A DNA stretch of 64,000 bases, taken from assembly GCF_016879755.1 (NCBI RefSeq), contig NZ_WOFU01000001.1:1116001-1180000 (forward strand). The letters are read 5' to 3'. The translations under genes were made by a program, and so were the position numbers. Origin of the DNA: Bacillus sp. B15-48. Lineage in GTDB: Bacteria; Bacillota; Bacilli; Bacillales; Cytobacillaceae. The notes beneath the pieces were generated by a model. It was not told where the DNA came from. It saw only the letters and a program-made list of their open reading frames with translations, and did not search any database. Shown here one piece after another: positions 63,867 to 64,000 of this stretch. Every line of letters starts with the position of its first letter. Position 1 is the first letter of the stretch.

Positions 63867-64000
63867 TTACACGTTAAAGCGGAAATGAATAATATCTCCG
63901 TCTTTAACTTCATACTCTTTTCCTTCTAATCGAACCTTGCCGGCTTCTTTTGCCGCAGTCATTGAGCCTGCTGCCATGAGGTCCTCGAAAGAAACGGTTT
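63867..64000 (-). CDS. ychF: Redox-regulated ATPase YchF/OLA1 (C-terminal fragment)
   Basis: Only the last 44 residues are in the window: FEDLMAAGSMTAAKEAG, VRLEGKEYEVKDGDI and IHFRFNV-stop. These form the TGS domain end of YchF. The gene (yyaF in B. subtilis) sits upstream of rpsF, so the window stops on the way to the origin. Confidence 0.93.
   Translation of the reverse strand, partial: TVSFEDLMAAGSMTAAKEAGKVRLEGKEYEVKDGDIIHFRFNV

Overview
The window comes from the chromosome of an endospore-forming, low-GC Bacillaceae bacterium and lies on the left arm just before the replication origin. The evidence is a Bacillus-type core block on the minus strand, read from right to left: ychF (partial), rpsF-ssbA-rpsR, yybS-gdpP-rplI, dnaC, purA, a tRNA cluster, a secreted M23 peptidase, walR-walK-yycH-yycI-yycJ, an htrA-type protease and rlmH. 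A DnaA-box cluster beside rlmH, two identical parS sites 48.6 kb apart, an H-type small acid-soluble spore protein and a YheC/D-like spore protein fit the same picture. Most core genes point leftward, which is co-directional with a fork arriving from the origin on the right.

Layout. 1-3.7 kb: quinone-stress pair (MarR/MhqR-like regulator and ring-cleaving dioxygenase), sspH, an intergenic parS, a NarK nitrate/nitrite transporter and a NaChBac-type voltage-gated sodium channel. 3.7-6.8 kb: a highly structured leader ending in a terminator, then a carboxynorspermidine dehydrogenase/decarboxylase pair. 7-12.6 kb: two YibE/F membrane proteins, ahpC-ahpF behind a PerR-like box, and an ATP-grasp spore protein. 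12.8-14.6 kb: a NERD protein and a 17-copy array of 52-bp hairpin repeats. 14.6-20 kb: a LysR regulator divergent from a CofE-like ligase, facing a cyclic-2,3-diphosphoglycerate-synthetase-like ATPase; then HNH and FAD proteins. 20-26.9 kb: an OpuA-type betaine importer with permease and binding protein fused, a LuxR regulator divergent from an aldehyde dehydrogenase with a cre site, and ChrA. 27-32.9 kb: split EAL and CBS-GGDEF genes, an M20 amidohydrolase, a frameshifted NorB-like efflux pump behind a leader-peptide/terminator module, and rluF. 33-38.5 kb: an MMPL transporter with its own two-component system, and an esterase.

38.7-43.8 kb is an accessory zone abutting the 3' end of rlmH. 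It carries three extra copies of the rlmH 3'-terminal sequence (coding for EPYHK-stop), all in the same orientation. It also holds a 269-bp duplication, decayed gene remnants, a radical SAM protein, a DUF559 protein and a saccharopine-dehydrogenase-like protein. This is the arrangement left by staphylococcal-cassette (SCC)-type insertion at rlmH, but no ccr recombinase is visible here.

44-64 kb is the conserved origin-proximal core described above. It contains one missing tRNA (Asp, replaced by a tRNA-half remnant) and, between rpsF and ychF, a 1.8-kb gene-poor stretch with palindromic elements and a 41-bp periodic repeat.

All functional calls rest on reading translated sequences and motifs by eye; no database search was run.
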